Part shown: in pieces, positions 16,701 to 25,611 of the stretch
Layout: each line of letters begins with the position of its first letter
How positions within the stretch are numbered: the first letter of the stretch is position 1
Assembly (NCBI RefSeq): GCF_003205195.1
Contig: NZ_QJRY01000001.1
Location: forward strand, 682,001-746,000
Length of the DNA: 64,000 bases
Source: Peteryoungia wuzhouensis
GTDB taxonomy: Bacteria; Pseudomonadota; Alphaproteobacteria; Rhizobiales; Rhizobiaceae
Reading direction: 5' to 3'
Notes under the pieces: model-generated
Seen by the model: the letters and a program-made list of their open reading frames with translations, nothing else
Told to the model about the DNA's origin: nothing
Database searches by the model: none
Position numbers and translations under genes: made by a program

Positions 16701-18520
16701 AGGCCGGCGATCTGGGTGCTGCCAAGCGCGTCGACTTGAGCCGTGGTCAGCGCACCGATCTGGGCGGAGGACATGGCGCCAAGCTGAGTCGAACTCAGGG
16801 CTGCGACTTGAGCAGTGGTGAAGGCCGCCACACCGGCGGTCGACAGACCAGAGATCGCCTTGCTGGAGATTGCAGCGATGTCCTGAGTTGAAAAGAGGGC
16901 AAGATCATCAGTGCCGAGAGCTGCGAGGTCTTCAGAGCCGAGGGCGGCAACCTGCGCCGGCGTCAAGGCTTCGACCTGAGCGGTCGTCAGGGCGGTAAAC
17001 TGCGCCGAAGTCAAGGCGGCGACAGCGGCAGATCCGAGGGCGGCGATCTGGCCGGTGCTCAGAACCGCCAGATTAGCGGTGCTGAGCGCCGTAATCTGGG
17101 CAGAACTCAATGCTCCGAGCTGGGCGGTCGTCAGACCCGCGGTCTGGGCCGTGGTCAGCGCGCCGAGCTGCGTCGTATTCAGCGCAGCGACCTGCCCGGT
17201 GGTCAGGCCGACTGTCTGTGCGGTGGTGAGCGAACCAATCGCAGCCGTTCCGAGGCCGCCGATCGACTTGCTGCTGATGATGGCGATCTCTGCCGAAGTC
17301 AGCGTTGCGAGATCGTCGGTACCGAGCGCACCGACTGCAGCGGAGCTGAGGGCAGCCAGCTGGCTGGTGGTGAGGGCTGCAACCTGGTCCGTGGTGAACG
17401 CTGCGACCTGCGCGCTCGACAAGGCAGCAATCGCCTTGGAGTTCAAGGCTGCCACGGCAGCGGTAGACAGGGCGGCGACGTTAGCCGTGTTCAGAGCCGC
17501 CATCTGGGTCGACCCGACACCGGCGGCCTGCGTGCTCGTCAGAGCGGCGGCCTGGGTGGTGCTGAGCGAGCCAATCTGCGTCGAGGTCATGACACCGAGC
17601 TGGCCGGTGGTCAGGGCGGCGATCTGGGCAGTGTCGAACGAGGCCAGAGCGGTTGTCGTCAGGCCGGCAAAGCCCTTGACGTTGATCGCTGCAATTTCGT
17701 CAGTGGAGAAGGTGTCGACGTCGTCGGCCAGGAAGGCAGAGAGCTGCGTCGAGCTCATGACGGCCAGCTGGCTGGAGGTCAAGCCGGCAACGTTTGTGTT
17801 CAGCGTGTCAATCTGGGTGGAGCTCAGGCCCGAGATCGCCTTGGTGCTGAGGGCGCTGACCTGGGCCGTCGTCAAGCTCTGGATCTGCGTGCCTCCGAGA
17901 GCGGCAGCCTGGGTCGAAACGAGAGCGCCAACCTGTGCGGTCGAGAGAGCGGCCACGTTGCCTGTGCTGAGGGCGCGAACCTGGGCGGTCGTCAGTGCTG
18001 CAACCTGCGATGTCGAGAGGCCGGCGAGCTGTGCGGTGGTGAGAGCTGCAATGTTGGCGGTTGAAAGACCGGTGATGGCCTTGCTGCTGATCGCAGCGAT
18101 ATCGGCAGAATCAAGCGTTGCGAAATCTTCTGTCGCCAAGGAGGAAATGGCGGTGGAGGTCAGTGCACCGATCTGCGTGCTGGTCATTGCAGCGATCTGG
18201 GCGGAGGAGAGGTTGCCGACCTGGGCGGAGGAGAGAGCTGCAATCTGGCCGGTGCCGAGGGCGCTGATCTTGGCGGAGTCGATGACGGCAAGCTGAGCAG
18301 CGCTCAGGCCCACCATCGAGGTTGCCGAAACCGCGCTGAGCTGCGACGAGGTCAGGACCGCGAGGTCCACCGTCTCCAGCGCTGCAATCTGCGCGGACGA
18401 AAGGACCTTGATCTGGGCGGAAGACAGGGCCGCCATGTCTTCGGTGTTGAGCGAGACGATGGTGGCCGTGGAGAGGGCCTTGATCTGAGTGGTGGTCAGA
18501 GAGGTGATGATCGAGGTCAT
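13796..18520 (-). CDS. Giant Ser/Thr-rich octad-repeat protein 2 (1574 aa)
   Basis: Tandem paralogue of the 2498-aa protein, made of the same octads, here closer to the consensus (LTTAQVAALSS and variants). It begins MTSIITSLTTTQIKALSTAT and ends GAMTTDQITAIIAAYQAI; both ends align with paralogue 1, so the pair arose by duplication and then changed in repeat number. AAAGG lies about nine bases before the ATG at 18520. There is no signal peptide, membrane segment, cysteine or known domain. Ser and Thr occupy two of eight positions in most octads, spaced regularly, which would suit dense O-glycosylation by the nearby GT41 enzyme (inference). Alternatives are an S-layer-like, adhesive or intracellular scaffold protein. 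I know of no assigned function for this repeat. Confidence 0.87.
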   Translation of the reverse strand: MTSIITSLTTTQIKALSTATIVSLNTEDMAALSSAQIKVLSSAQIAALETVDLAVLTSSQLSAVSATSMVGLSAAQLAVIDSAKISALGTGQIAALSSAQVGNLSSAQIAAMTSTQIGALTSTAISSLATEDFATLDSADIAAISSKAITGLSTANIAALTTAQLAGLSTSQVAALTTAQVRALSTGNVAALSTAQVGALVSTQAAALGGTQIQSLTTAQVSALSTKAISGLSSTQIDTLNTNVAGLTSSQLAVMSSTQLSAFLADDVDTFSTDEIAAINVKGFAGLTTTALASFDTAQIAALTTGQLGVMTSTQIGSLSTTQAAALTSTQAAGVGSTQMAALNTANVAALSTAAVAALNSKAIAALSSAQVAAFTTDQVAALTTSQLAALSSAAVGALGTDDLATLTSAEIAIISSKSIGGLGTAAIGSLTTAQTVGLTTGQVAALNTTQLGALTTAQTAGLTTAQLGALSSAQITALSTANLAVLSTGQIAALGSAAVAALTSAQFTALTTAQVEALTPAQVAALGSEDLAALGTDDLALFSTQDIAAISSKAISGLSTAGVAAFTTAQVAALSSTQLGAMSSAQIGALTTAQVDALGSTQIAGLGSAALAALGTDDVATFSTAEIAAISTKAVAGLSTAAVAALTTAQAAALSSAQVAALSTTQVRALATGSVAVLSTAQVAALGSTQAAALGTTQLQNMTTAQIGALSSKAIAGLSSAQIDVFNTGQINGFGTGQLALLNSVQLSALMADDIDTFSTDDVAALSSKAIAGLTTAALGSFDTAQVAALTSSQVGSMTSTQVGALTTAQAAAFTTTQVAGLGSSQIAALNTANLAALTTAAIVALSSKAMASLSSAQMAALTTAQIAALSTGQIAGLNSAAIAALGTDDLAAFDSADIALISSKAISGLTTAALASLTTAQTAGLTTAQMAALSTAQLGALTTAQAAGLTTGQVGALSSKQVGGLSTASLAVLTTAQISALGSAAVGALSSAQFTAMTTAQVEALTPAQVAALGSEDLAALGTDDIALFSSLDVAAISTKAISGLSTANVAILSTAQVAALSSAQLGALSSGQVAVLTTAQVDALTSTQIAGLSSAAIAALGTDDLATFSTAEIAAINSKGIAGLSTANVAGLTTAQAASLSSTQIAAFSSTQFGALTTGQVAALTTTQVGGLGSTQIAALNTANVAALTTGQVAVLNSKAIATLTSAQVSALTTAQVDALTTTQIGSLGSAAIGALGTDDLALFASTDIAAISTKALAGLSTANVAALTTAQLAGLTSTQLSSLSTAQLGALTTTQTAALTTAQLSGLKGTQFAALSTGSIAALTTAQVAGLGTAQISALSSTQIGVLTTTQIDALTTTQIAGLSSAALASFGTDDLATFSSADIAAISTKALAGLSTANVAALTTAQTAGLSTAQIAALGSGQIGVLTTGQVAGLTTTQTAALTSNQVKVLTTASVAALTTAQVAALGTAAVNALTTAQIDAFSTAQVEALTTGQVAALGSAALRALATADLLTFSTADIAAISTKAITGLETGDFASLGSAQLAAFTGTQVGAMTTDQITAIIAAYQAI
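13850..18500 (-). repeat. 24-bp tandem array coding octads in giant protein 2
   Basis: About 195 octads with the same marker octads (LATFSTAE, IAAISSKA, IAGLSTA) as paralogue 1. Hand counting finds adjacent modules of 10 octads and 17 octads, so the two-size architecture predates or has spread across both genes. A minority of 17-octad modules carry LSALMADD-IDTFSTDD at the module junction. Confidence 0.8.
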
Positions 18521-19186
18521 TTACGCGCGCCTTTGACGTTGCGATTTGCAGATGTCATTCCCCTGCCGCCGCGATGTGAAAGGGATTTATAACCCTGCCA
18601 CCGCAGACCCAGGCGCATCCTGCACCTGCTGGCGATTTAGCCCTTCGATGCGCGCCATCATCGGCGGTCGTCGAACGGGTGTCCTAGCGGACTGAAACTT
18701 GAGGTAAAACATGGCTTGCTATGAAGCCGGAACGCGGGAGGCATCATGCATTCGAGATCCGGGGAGATCTCTAATCCTGCGCTTTCGAAGGTCATGAAGT
18801 TCCTGCTGCCGCAAAAACCTCTACCGAATTCTATCGCTCCATACTTATCCTGAGTCGGAGGACCGAAGAAGCCTTGATGTAAACCTTGCATTCAGATTCT
18901 AAGATTCAGTTAATTGCCGTCCTGAAACGTCGCATTTTCCCATCAGGCAATTATTGAGAAACACGATGCTTGAACATCCACTCAGATACCGCGACCCATG
19001 AAGCAACAATCGCGGCGATACTGATGCATCATACCTAAATTTCGATCTTCTGATTGCTCCACCTCTTTTCATCGCCGCATGCAGAGGCAAGCCCAAAGCA
19101 AGCTAGCGCCGCTAGATGAGATGACGCGCGATGGCGCCCGTGTCAATTCGAGCCTCTGGCTCCAACCTTCGTGGAATGTCCAGATC
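18521..19186. other. AT-richer divergent intergenic region
   Basis: About 0.67 kb between giant gene 2 and the GT41 gene, visibly richer in A and T than its surroundings, mainly from 18700 to 19080. It must hold the promoters for both directions. A TATAAA on the minus strand near 18590 could be the -10 of giant gene 2, but no good -35 matches it. Short open frames such as 18658-18891 have no recognisable product or ribosome site. Confidence 0.5.
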
Positions 19187-21226
19187 ATGGATCATGCACC
19201 CGCCCAGGATAATGCTTCGCTGTTTACCGCCCTGTTGTTGCGCGCCCGCAACCAGCAGCTCCCGCTGGGCGAACTGTTCCAGGTTGCAGAGACCTTGAGC
19301 GCCGGCGGCCAGCGGGTGCTGGCGGCCGAACTCTACAAGGCGTGGATCGCTTACAACGACAGCAATCCGCTTTTGCATTTCGTCTACTTCAACTATTCCG
19401 TCACACTGCGGCAGATGGACGACCTTGCCGGTTCCATCCAGGCGCTTCAGGCGTGCCTGCGGATCAATCCGCAATTCGGCCAGGCTCACATCAATCTCGG
19501 TCGCGCCATGGAAGACAGCGGCCTGACGCTGCAGGCGATCCAGCAATGGCGGGCCTATGCAGAGCAGACGGCTGAGATCACCGCCGAGCGGTCGAGCCAC
19601 CGGTTGATGACACTGCAGCATATCGGCCGCGTGATGGAGGGGGCCGGCCTGCTGGAGGAAGCAGAGACGGCCCTGTGGCAAGCCATCGAGTTGCGGCCGG
19701 ACAAACCCGAGGCCGGACAGCACTGGCTGTCGCTGCGCCAGCATCAATGCAAATGGCCCGTCATCGTCACCTCCGAGCATGTCACGGCACGCAATCTCGT
19801 CGATGCCATGTCGCCGCTTCCGCTCGGCTGCTACTCGGACGACCCTCTGTTCCAGCTCGCCAAGGCCTATCGCTACAACACCTTCCTCGTCGGCCGCCCC
19901 GACACGACCGGCTTCACCCGCCAGACGCCACGGATCAAGAGCGGCACGGGTCAACGGCTGCGCATCGGTTACGTCTCGTCCGACCTGCGCGATCATGCGG
20001 TCGGCTTCGCGCTGCGTGAAGTGCTCGAGCTGCACGACAAGAGCCAGGTGGAGATCTTCGCCTATTATTGTGGCGAAGCCCGTACCGGCGACGCCACCCA
20101 GGACCGGATCAAGGCTGCAGTGGACGGCTGGCGCGACATCGCATCGATCACCGATCTTCAGGCGGCAAACCAGATCGTGGCCGACGAGATCGACATCCTC
20201 GTCGACGTCAACGGCTTTACCAAACATGCCCGCACCAAGATTTTTGCCTACCGCCCGGCACCCGTGATCGTCGCCTTTTGCGGTTATCCCGGCTCAATGG
20301 GCAGCCCCTATCACCAGTATCTCATCGCCGACGATCAGATCGTGCCGCCGGAAGCGGAAATCTACTACACTGAGAAGGTATTGCGGATCCCCTGCAACCA
20401 GCCGATCGACCGCAAGCGCGTCATCGCCAAGACACCGACACGCACGGAAGCCGGACTGCCGGAAGATGCCTTCGTCTTCGCCTGCTTCAATGGCATGCAG
20501 AAGATCACGGCGCCGGTCTTCTCGCGCTGGATGGACATCCTTCTCGCGACACCGAACAGCGTGTTGTGGCTTCTCGGCGGACCTGACGTCGTCAACCAGC
20601 GCCTGCGCACCCTGGCGACAGAGCGTGGCGTGGCGCCGGAACGGCTGATCTTCGCGCCCAAGGCCGCCAATCCGCATCACCTCGCGCGCATCGCGCTCGC
20701 CGATCTCTTCCTCGACACCTTCCCCTATGGCGCCCATTCGACGGCGGCCGATGCGATCACCATGGGTCTGCCCGTGCTGTCGCTGCCGGGCAAGACCTTC
20801 GCCTCGCGCTTCTGCAGCAGCATCGTGGTTGCGGCCGGCATTCCCGAACTGGTCTGCAGCTCGCCCAACGACTACGTCGCCAAAGCGATTACCTATGCCC
20901 GCAATCCGGCAGCCCTCAAGGTTGTCAGACAGTCGCTGCAGGACCAGCGCGACGGTAGTGTTCTGCGCGACATCCCTGCCCTCGTTCGTCGCCTGGAAGA
21001 GCTCTTCTGGCAAATGCAGGGTGAATGCGAGCGGGGCGAAACGCCGGTTCCCGACCTGACAAACCTCGATGTCTACTACGAGATCGGCGCGGAGCTGATG
21101 CTCGAAAACACGGACTTTCAGGATGAGGGGACCTATCGCCAGCGCTACCTGGAGAAACTTGCCCGGTGGAATGAATTCTCGCCGCTTCCCCGCGACCCAC
21201 GCCTTTGGACAGGCCCTTCGGCCTGA
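19187..21226 (+). CDS. TPR-containing GT41 (SPINDLY/OGT-type) protein glycosyltransferase
   Basis: Cytosolic O-linked glycosyltransferase of family GT41, about 679 aa from the ATG at 19187. An upstream ATG at 19079 gives 715 aa; neither start has a strong ribosome site. TPR-like helices occupy roughly residues 15-180 (LHFVYFNYSVTLRQMDDLAGSIQALQACLRINPQFGQAHINLGRAMEDSG). The catalytic domain follows from about 245, with the SPINDLY hallmark LRIGYVSSDLRDHAVGF (the His is the conserved catalytic-site residue), FCGYPGSMGS, and DAITMGLPVLSLPGKTFASR near the UDP-sugar site. Family members transfer GlcNAc, fucose or nonulosonic acid to Ser/Thr of proteins. It is divergent from two giant Ser/Thr-repeat genes, which are the obvious candidate acceptors (inference). 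Confidence 0.88.
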   Translation: MDHAPAQDNASLFTALLLRARNQQLPLGELFQVAETLSAGGQRVLAAELYKAWIAYNDSNPLLHFVYFNYSVTLRQMDDLAGSIQALQACLRINPQFGQAHINLGRAMEDSGLTLQAIQQWRAYAEQTAEITAERSSHRLMTLQHIGRVMEGAGLLEEAETALWQAIELRPDKPEAGQHWLSLRQHQCKWPVIVTSEHVTARNLVDAMSPLPLGCYSDDPLFQLAKAYRYNTFLVGRPDTTGFTRQTPRIKSGTGQRLRIGYVSSDLRDHAVGFALREVLELHDKSQVEIFAYYCGEARTGDATQDRIKAAVDGWRDIASITDLQAANQIVADEIDILVDVNGFTKHARTKIFAYRPAPVIVAFCGYPGSMGSPYHQYLIADDQIVPPEAEIYYTEKVLRIPCNQPIDRKRVIAKTPTRTEAGLPEDAFVFACFNGMQKITAPVFSRWMDILLATPNSVLWLLGGPDVVNQRLRTLATERGVAPERLIFAPKAANPHHLARIALADLFLDTFPYGAHSTAADAITMGLPVLSLPGKTFASRFCSSIVVAAGIPELVCSSPNDYVAKAITYARNPAALKVVRQSLQDQRDGSVLRDIPALVRRLEELFWQMQGECERGETPVPDLTNLDVYYEIGAELMLENTDFQDEGTYRQRYLEKLARWNEFSPLPRDPRLWTGPSA

Positions 21227-22441
<1,215 letters not shown>

Positions 22442-22501
22442 CCTCTTGCCTGTATGGATCCGGGTCTTGCTCCGAATCGTCGATATTGAAAGCCCTGTTT
22501 G

Positions 22502-23488
22502 ATGACCGAAACCAAAATCCTCGTCACCGGCGGTGCCGGCTATATCGGTTCGCATACCTGCCTGGCGCTCTCGGCCAAGGGCTATGTGCCCGTGGTCTAC
22601 GACAATTTCTCAAGCGGCCACCGCGAATTTGTGAAATGGGGGCCGGTGGAAGACGGCGATATCCGTGATCGGGCACGGCTGCGCGAGGTCCTGGCACTGC
22701 ACAAGCCGGCGGCCGTGCTGCATTTTGCGGGCCTGATCGAGGTCGGGCAATCGTTCAAGGAGCCGGAAGCCTTCTACGACATCAATGTCGGGGGCTCGCT
22801 CGCGCTGCTGCAGGCGATGATGGAAGCGGATATCCGCGCCTTCGTCTTCTCGTCTACCTGCGCCACCTATGGCCGTCCCGAATACATGCCCCTTGATGAG
22901 GCGCATCCGCAGGCGCCGATCAATCCTTATGGACGCACCAAGTACATCGTCGAACAGGCCCTGCGCGACTTCGATCTGTGCGACCGCATGCGCTCGGTCA
23001 TGCTGCGTTATTTCAACGCCGCCGGCGCCGATGCCGAGGGCCGGATCGGCGAATGGCACACGCCTGAGACCCATGCTGTACCCCTTCTGATCGAAGCGGC
23101 CCTCGGGCGGCGGGCCGGCTTCTCGATCTTCGGGGACGACTACGAGACGCGCGACGGCACCTGCATCCGCGACTATGTGCATGTCACGGATCTCGCCGAT
23201 GCGCATGTGCGCGCGGTCGAATATCTTTTGAACGGCGGCGAGACGGTCGCGATCAATCTGGGAACCGGCACCGGCACCAGCGTCAAGGAACTCGTCTCCG
23301 CCGTGGAAGCCGTCTCCGGACGTCCCTTGCCGGTCACGCAGGCGGAGCGGCGCGCGGGCGATCCGCCACTTCTGGTGGCCAGCAACGAGACGGCGCGCAC
23401 CATCCTCGGCTGGGAGCCGGAACACGAGATCGACGACATCATCCGCTCCGCCTGGACCTGGCATTCCCGCTTCAATGGCCATTCCTGA
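22502..23488 (+). CDS. galE: UDP-glucose 4-epimerase
   Basis: NAD-dependent short-chain dehydrogenase-fold enzyme converting UDP-glucose to UDP-galactose, the precursor used by the mutase encoded just before it. About 328 aa, with the Rossmann motif VTGGAGYIGSHTCLAL at the N-terminus, catalytic Ser/Thr in FSSTCATYG, YxxxK in YGRTKYIVE, and the GalE signature RYFNAAGAD plus DGTCIRDYVHVTDLADAH. The ATG at 22502 is directly preceded by a TTG in frame; the ATG is preferred. A glf-galE order fits conversion of UDP-Glc to UDP-Galp to UDP-Galf. Confidence 0.96.
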   Translation: MTETKILVTGGAGYIGSHTCLALSAKGYVPVVYDNFSSGHREFVKWGPVEDGDIRDRARLREVLALHKPAAVLHFAGLIEVGQSFKEPEAFYDINVGGSLALLQAMMEADIRAFVFSSTCATYGRPEYMPLDEAHPQAPINPYGRTKYIVEQALRDFDLCDRMRSVMLRYFNAAGADAEGRIGEWHTPETHAVPLLIEAALGRRAGFSIFGDDYETRDGTCIRDYVHVTDLADAHVRAVEYLLNGGETVAINLGTGTGTSVKELVSAVEAVSGRPLPVTQAERRAGDPPLLVASNETARTILGWEPEHEIDDIIRSAWTWHSRFNGHS

Positions 23489-23519
23489 ACGGATAACCAA
23501 GCGCCTTCGATTTTCACGT

Positions 23520-23909
23520 CTAAGGTTGGTCCTGCGGACCGACGCCGGGCCCCAGGGGATCAGGCCGTGTTAAAATAAAGGCTGCGCAGCCGATCAGGAT
23601 CGCGCCGACCAGCAGCTTCAACCATAGCTGCGGCGGCCCGACGAACCAGACGATGACATAACTCATCGACATCAAGGACACGGACGCGATCTTGGCACGC
23701 CTGGAGATGGCGCCTTCGCGACGCCAATCGGTCAAAGGCTGGCCATAGCGCGGATGATCGAGAAGCCATTTCTCGAAGCGCGGTGACGAGCGTGCGAAGA
23801 GCGCTGCCGCCAGAATAATGAAGGGCGTCGTCGGAAGAATCGGCAGGAAGACACCGACCACGCCGATCGCGACCAGCAGCCAAGCGGCGGCGAGAGTGAG
23901 AAGACGCAT
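23520..23909 (-). CDS. YbaN-family (DUF454) inner-membrane protein
   Basis: Small inner-membrane protein of 129 aa with four hydrophobic segments. Its N-terminus, AAAWLLVAIGVVGVFLPILPTTPFIILAAALFARSSPRFEKWLLDHPRYG, is the YbaN/DUF454 pattern. AAGGA lies seven bases before the ATG at 23909; the longer open frame up to 24131 has no such support. The family has no firm function. It is convergent with galE, 31 bases apart, and divergent from the amino-acid dehydrogenase gene. Confidence 0.85.
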   Translation of the reverse strand: MRLLTLAAAWLLVAIGVVGVFLPILPTTPFIILAAALFARSSPRFEKWLLDHPRYGQPLTDWRREGAISRRAKIASVSLMSMSYVIVWFVGPPQLWLKLLVGAILIGCAAFILTRPDPLGPGVGPQDQP

Positions 23910-24075
23910 GCGGGGTCCTTCGCGGCAAAGCTCTAAGTTGCGCCAGAGATACCGCTTGTTCGCAACTTGGCAAGGATGTTGAGGATCAGACGAATTGCGG
24001 CAATTTTTCGTTTGCACCGCAACAGGGGACATGCATCCTTGGACGGCAATCTCGTCCTTAGGAATACGCAGGCCC

Positions 24076-25329
24076 ATGTCCAAGATCACGATCGTCCTCG
24101 GCGCCGGCATCATCGGTGTCTCCACGGCCATTCACCTTGCCCGCAGGGGCCGTTCCGTGGTGCTGGTGGACCGTCGTGGCGCCGGGGAGGAAACCTCTTT
24201 CGGCAATGCCGGACTTATCCAGCGCGAAGGGGTCGTGCCCTATGGCTTTCCCCAGGATCTGGGCCTTTTGATCCGCTACGGCTTCAACAACCGGATCGAC
24301 GCGCATTACCATGCGAGCGCCATGCTGAAGCTCGTGCCCTTCCTGTCGCGCTACTGGTGGCACTCCAACAAGAGCCGACATGAAGTGATCGCGCGTGCCT
24401 ATGCACCGCTGATCGAAAGCTCGGTCACGGAACACAAGGACCTGATCGAAGCGGCCAATGCCGGGCATCTGATCCGCAAGGATGGCTGGATGCAGATCTT
24501 CCGAACCACCGCCAAGCGGGACAAGGAGATCGCCGAAGCGGAGCGGCTGGCGCGCGAATACGGGATCAGCTATCGCGCCCTTAGCCGTGCGGATCTGGCC
24601 ACGGAAGAACCACATATCCGCGGCGACTTCGTCGGCGGCCTCAAGTGGAACGACCCTTGGTCTGTGACCGACCCGCATGGGCTCACACAGGCCTATCTCA
24701 CCTATTTCCAATCGCTCGGAGGACGCTTCGTCAAGGGCGATGCGCTGAGCCTGGAACAGGGCGCCTCGGGTAAGGGGTGGAGAGTGAAGACCGACGACGG
24801 AATGGTCGAGGGCGATGAAGTCGTTCTCGCGCTCGGCCCCTGGTCGGAGGAGGTAACGCGCAAATTCGGCTACAGCTTCCTGCTCGGCGTCAAGCGTGGC
24901 TACCACATGCATTATTCGCCTGCCGGCAATGCCGTTCTCAACAACTGGACCATGGATGCCGAGCGCGGCTATTTCCTGGCACCGATGGACAAGGGCATCC
25001 GGCTGACGACGGGCGCGGAATTCGCCAGACGCGATGCGCCGAAATCACCCGTACAGCTGGCGCGCGCCGAAAAGGTCGCCCGCGAAATATTCCCGCTCGC
25101 AGACCGTCTGGATGCCGAACCCTGGATGGGCGCGCGGCCTTGCACGCCGGACATGATGCCGGTAATCGGCAAGGCGCCGCGCCATGATGGCCTCTGGTTT
25201 GCCTTCGGGCATGCCCATCATGGCCTGACGCTTGGGCCGACAACGGGTCGACTGATTGCCGAAATGATCACCGGCGAAAAGACTTTCCTCGACGCAAGTG
25301 CCTGGAAACCCGAGCGTTTTCACCCTTGA
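24076..25329 (+). CDS. FAD-dependent D-amino-acid dehydrogenase-like oxidoreductase
   Basis: DadA/DAO-superfamily flavoprotein of 417 aa that probably oxidises a D-amino acid or related secondary amine at the membrane face. The FAD motif VLGAGIIGVSTAIHLARRG sits at residues 7-25 and ETSFGNAGLIQ follows, as in DadA. The C-terminal region has WMGARPCTPDMMPVIGKAPRHDGLWFAFGHAHHGLTLGPTTGRLIAEMI, closing the flavin site. The ATG at 24076 was chosen because it begins the conserved N-terminus. A strong terminator follows 13 bases after the stop, separating this gene from the glutamylpolyamine genes. Substrate is not determined; D-alanine and proline-like compounds are options. Confidence 0.86.
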   Translation: MSKITIVLGAGIIGVSTAIHLARRGRSVVLVDRRGAGEETSFGNAGLIQREGVVPYGFPQDLGLLIRYGFNNRIDAHYHASAMLKLVPFLSRYWWHSNKSRHEVIARAYAPLIESSVTEHKDLIEAANAGHLIRKDGWMQIFRTTAKRDKEIAEAERLAREYGISYRALSRADLATEEPHIRGDFVGGLKWNDPWSVTDPHGLTQAYLTYFQSLGGRFVKGDALSLEQGASGKGWRVKTDDGMVEGDEVVLALGPWSEEVTRKFGYSFLLGVKRGYHMHYSPAGNAVLNNWTMDAERGYFLAPMDKGIRLTTGAEFARRDAPKSPVQLARAEKVAREIFPLADRLDAEPWMGARPCTPDMMPVIGKAPRHDGLWFAFGHAHHGLTLGPTTGRLIAEMITGEKTFLDASAWKPERFHP

Positions 25330-25342
25330 TCCGGAAATCTCC

Positions 25343-25375
25343 GCTAGCCCCCTTCTCAGGGGGCTAGCCTTTTTC
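25343..25375 (+). terminator. Rho-independent terminator
   Basis: GCTAGCCCCC (25343-25352) and GGGGGCTAGC (25359-25368) form a perfect 10-bp stem with a 6-base loop, followed by CTTTTTC. It closes the DadA-like transcription unit. Confidence 0.92.
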
Positions 25376-25611
25376 GAGCCCAGGTGCTACTGAGGCCGAA
25401 TAATTTGATCAAATTGTTTCCCGACGGAAACAGGCCGGACGAACTTTGCGTCGCAAGCACGCCGCCGGTCGAGGGGATCAGGAAGAGACGGGCAGTGGCA
25501 TGCGCCGGTGTTTGATCCATAACGCGAAAAGCGTCTATCGTTAGCGGACAAGCCGCTCGCGCTTTCCTGCGCCATTTTGAACCCGATCGACATCAGCCAT
25601 TACGGTGACCC

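Noticed and set aside
13757..18296. Long plus-strand frames opposite giant gene 2
   Set aside because: Same cause as for gene 1; the minus-strand frame has the clean octad pattern, a proper start and a capped C-terminus.
6060..18500. Possible CRISPR array, because of regular short repeats
   Set aside because: The 24-bp units are contiguous without spacers, all in frame and code octads. No cas gene is present.
18658..18891. 77-residue minus-strand frame in the giant/GT41 gap
   Set aside because: No ribosome site, no family resemblance and a composition expected of intergenic DNA.
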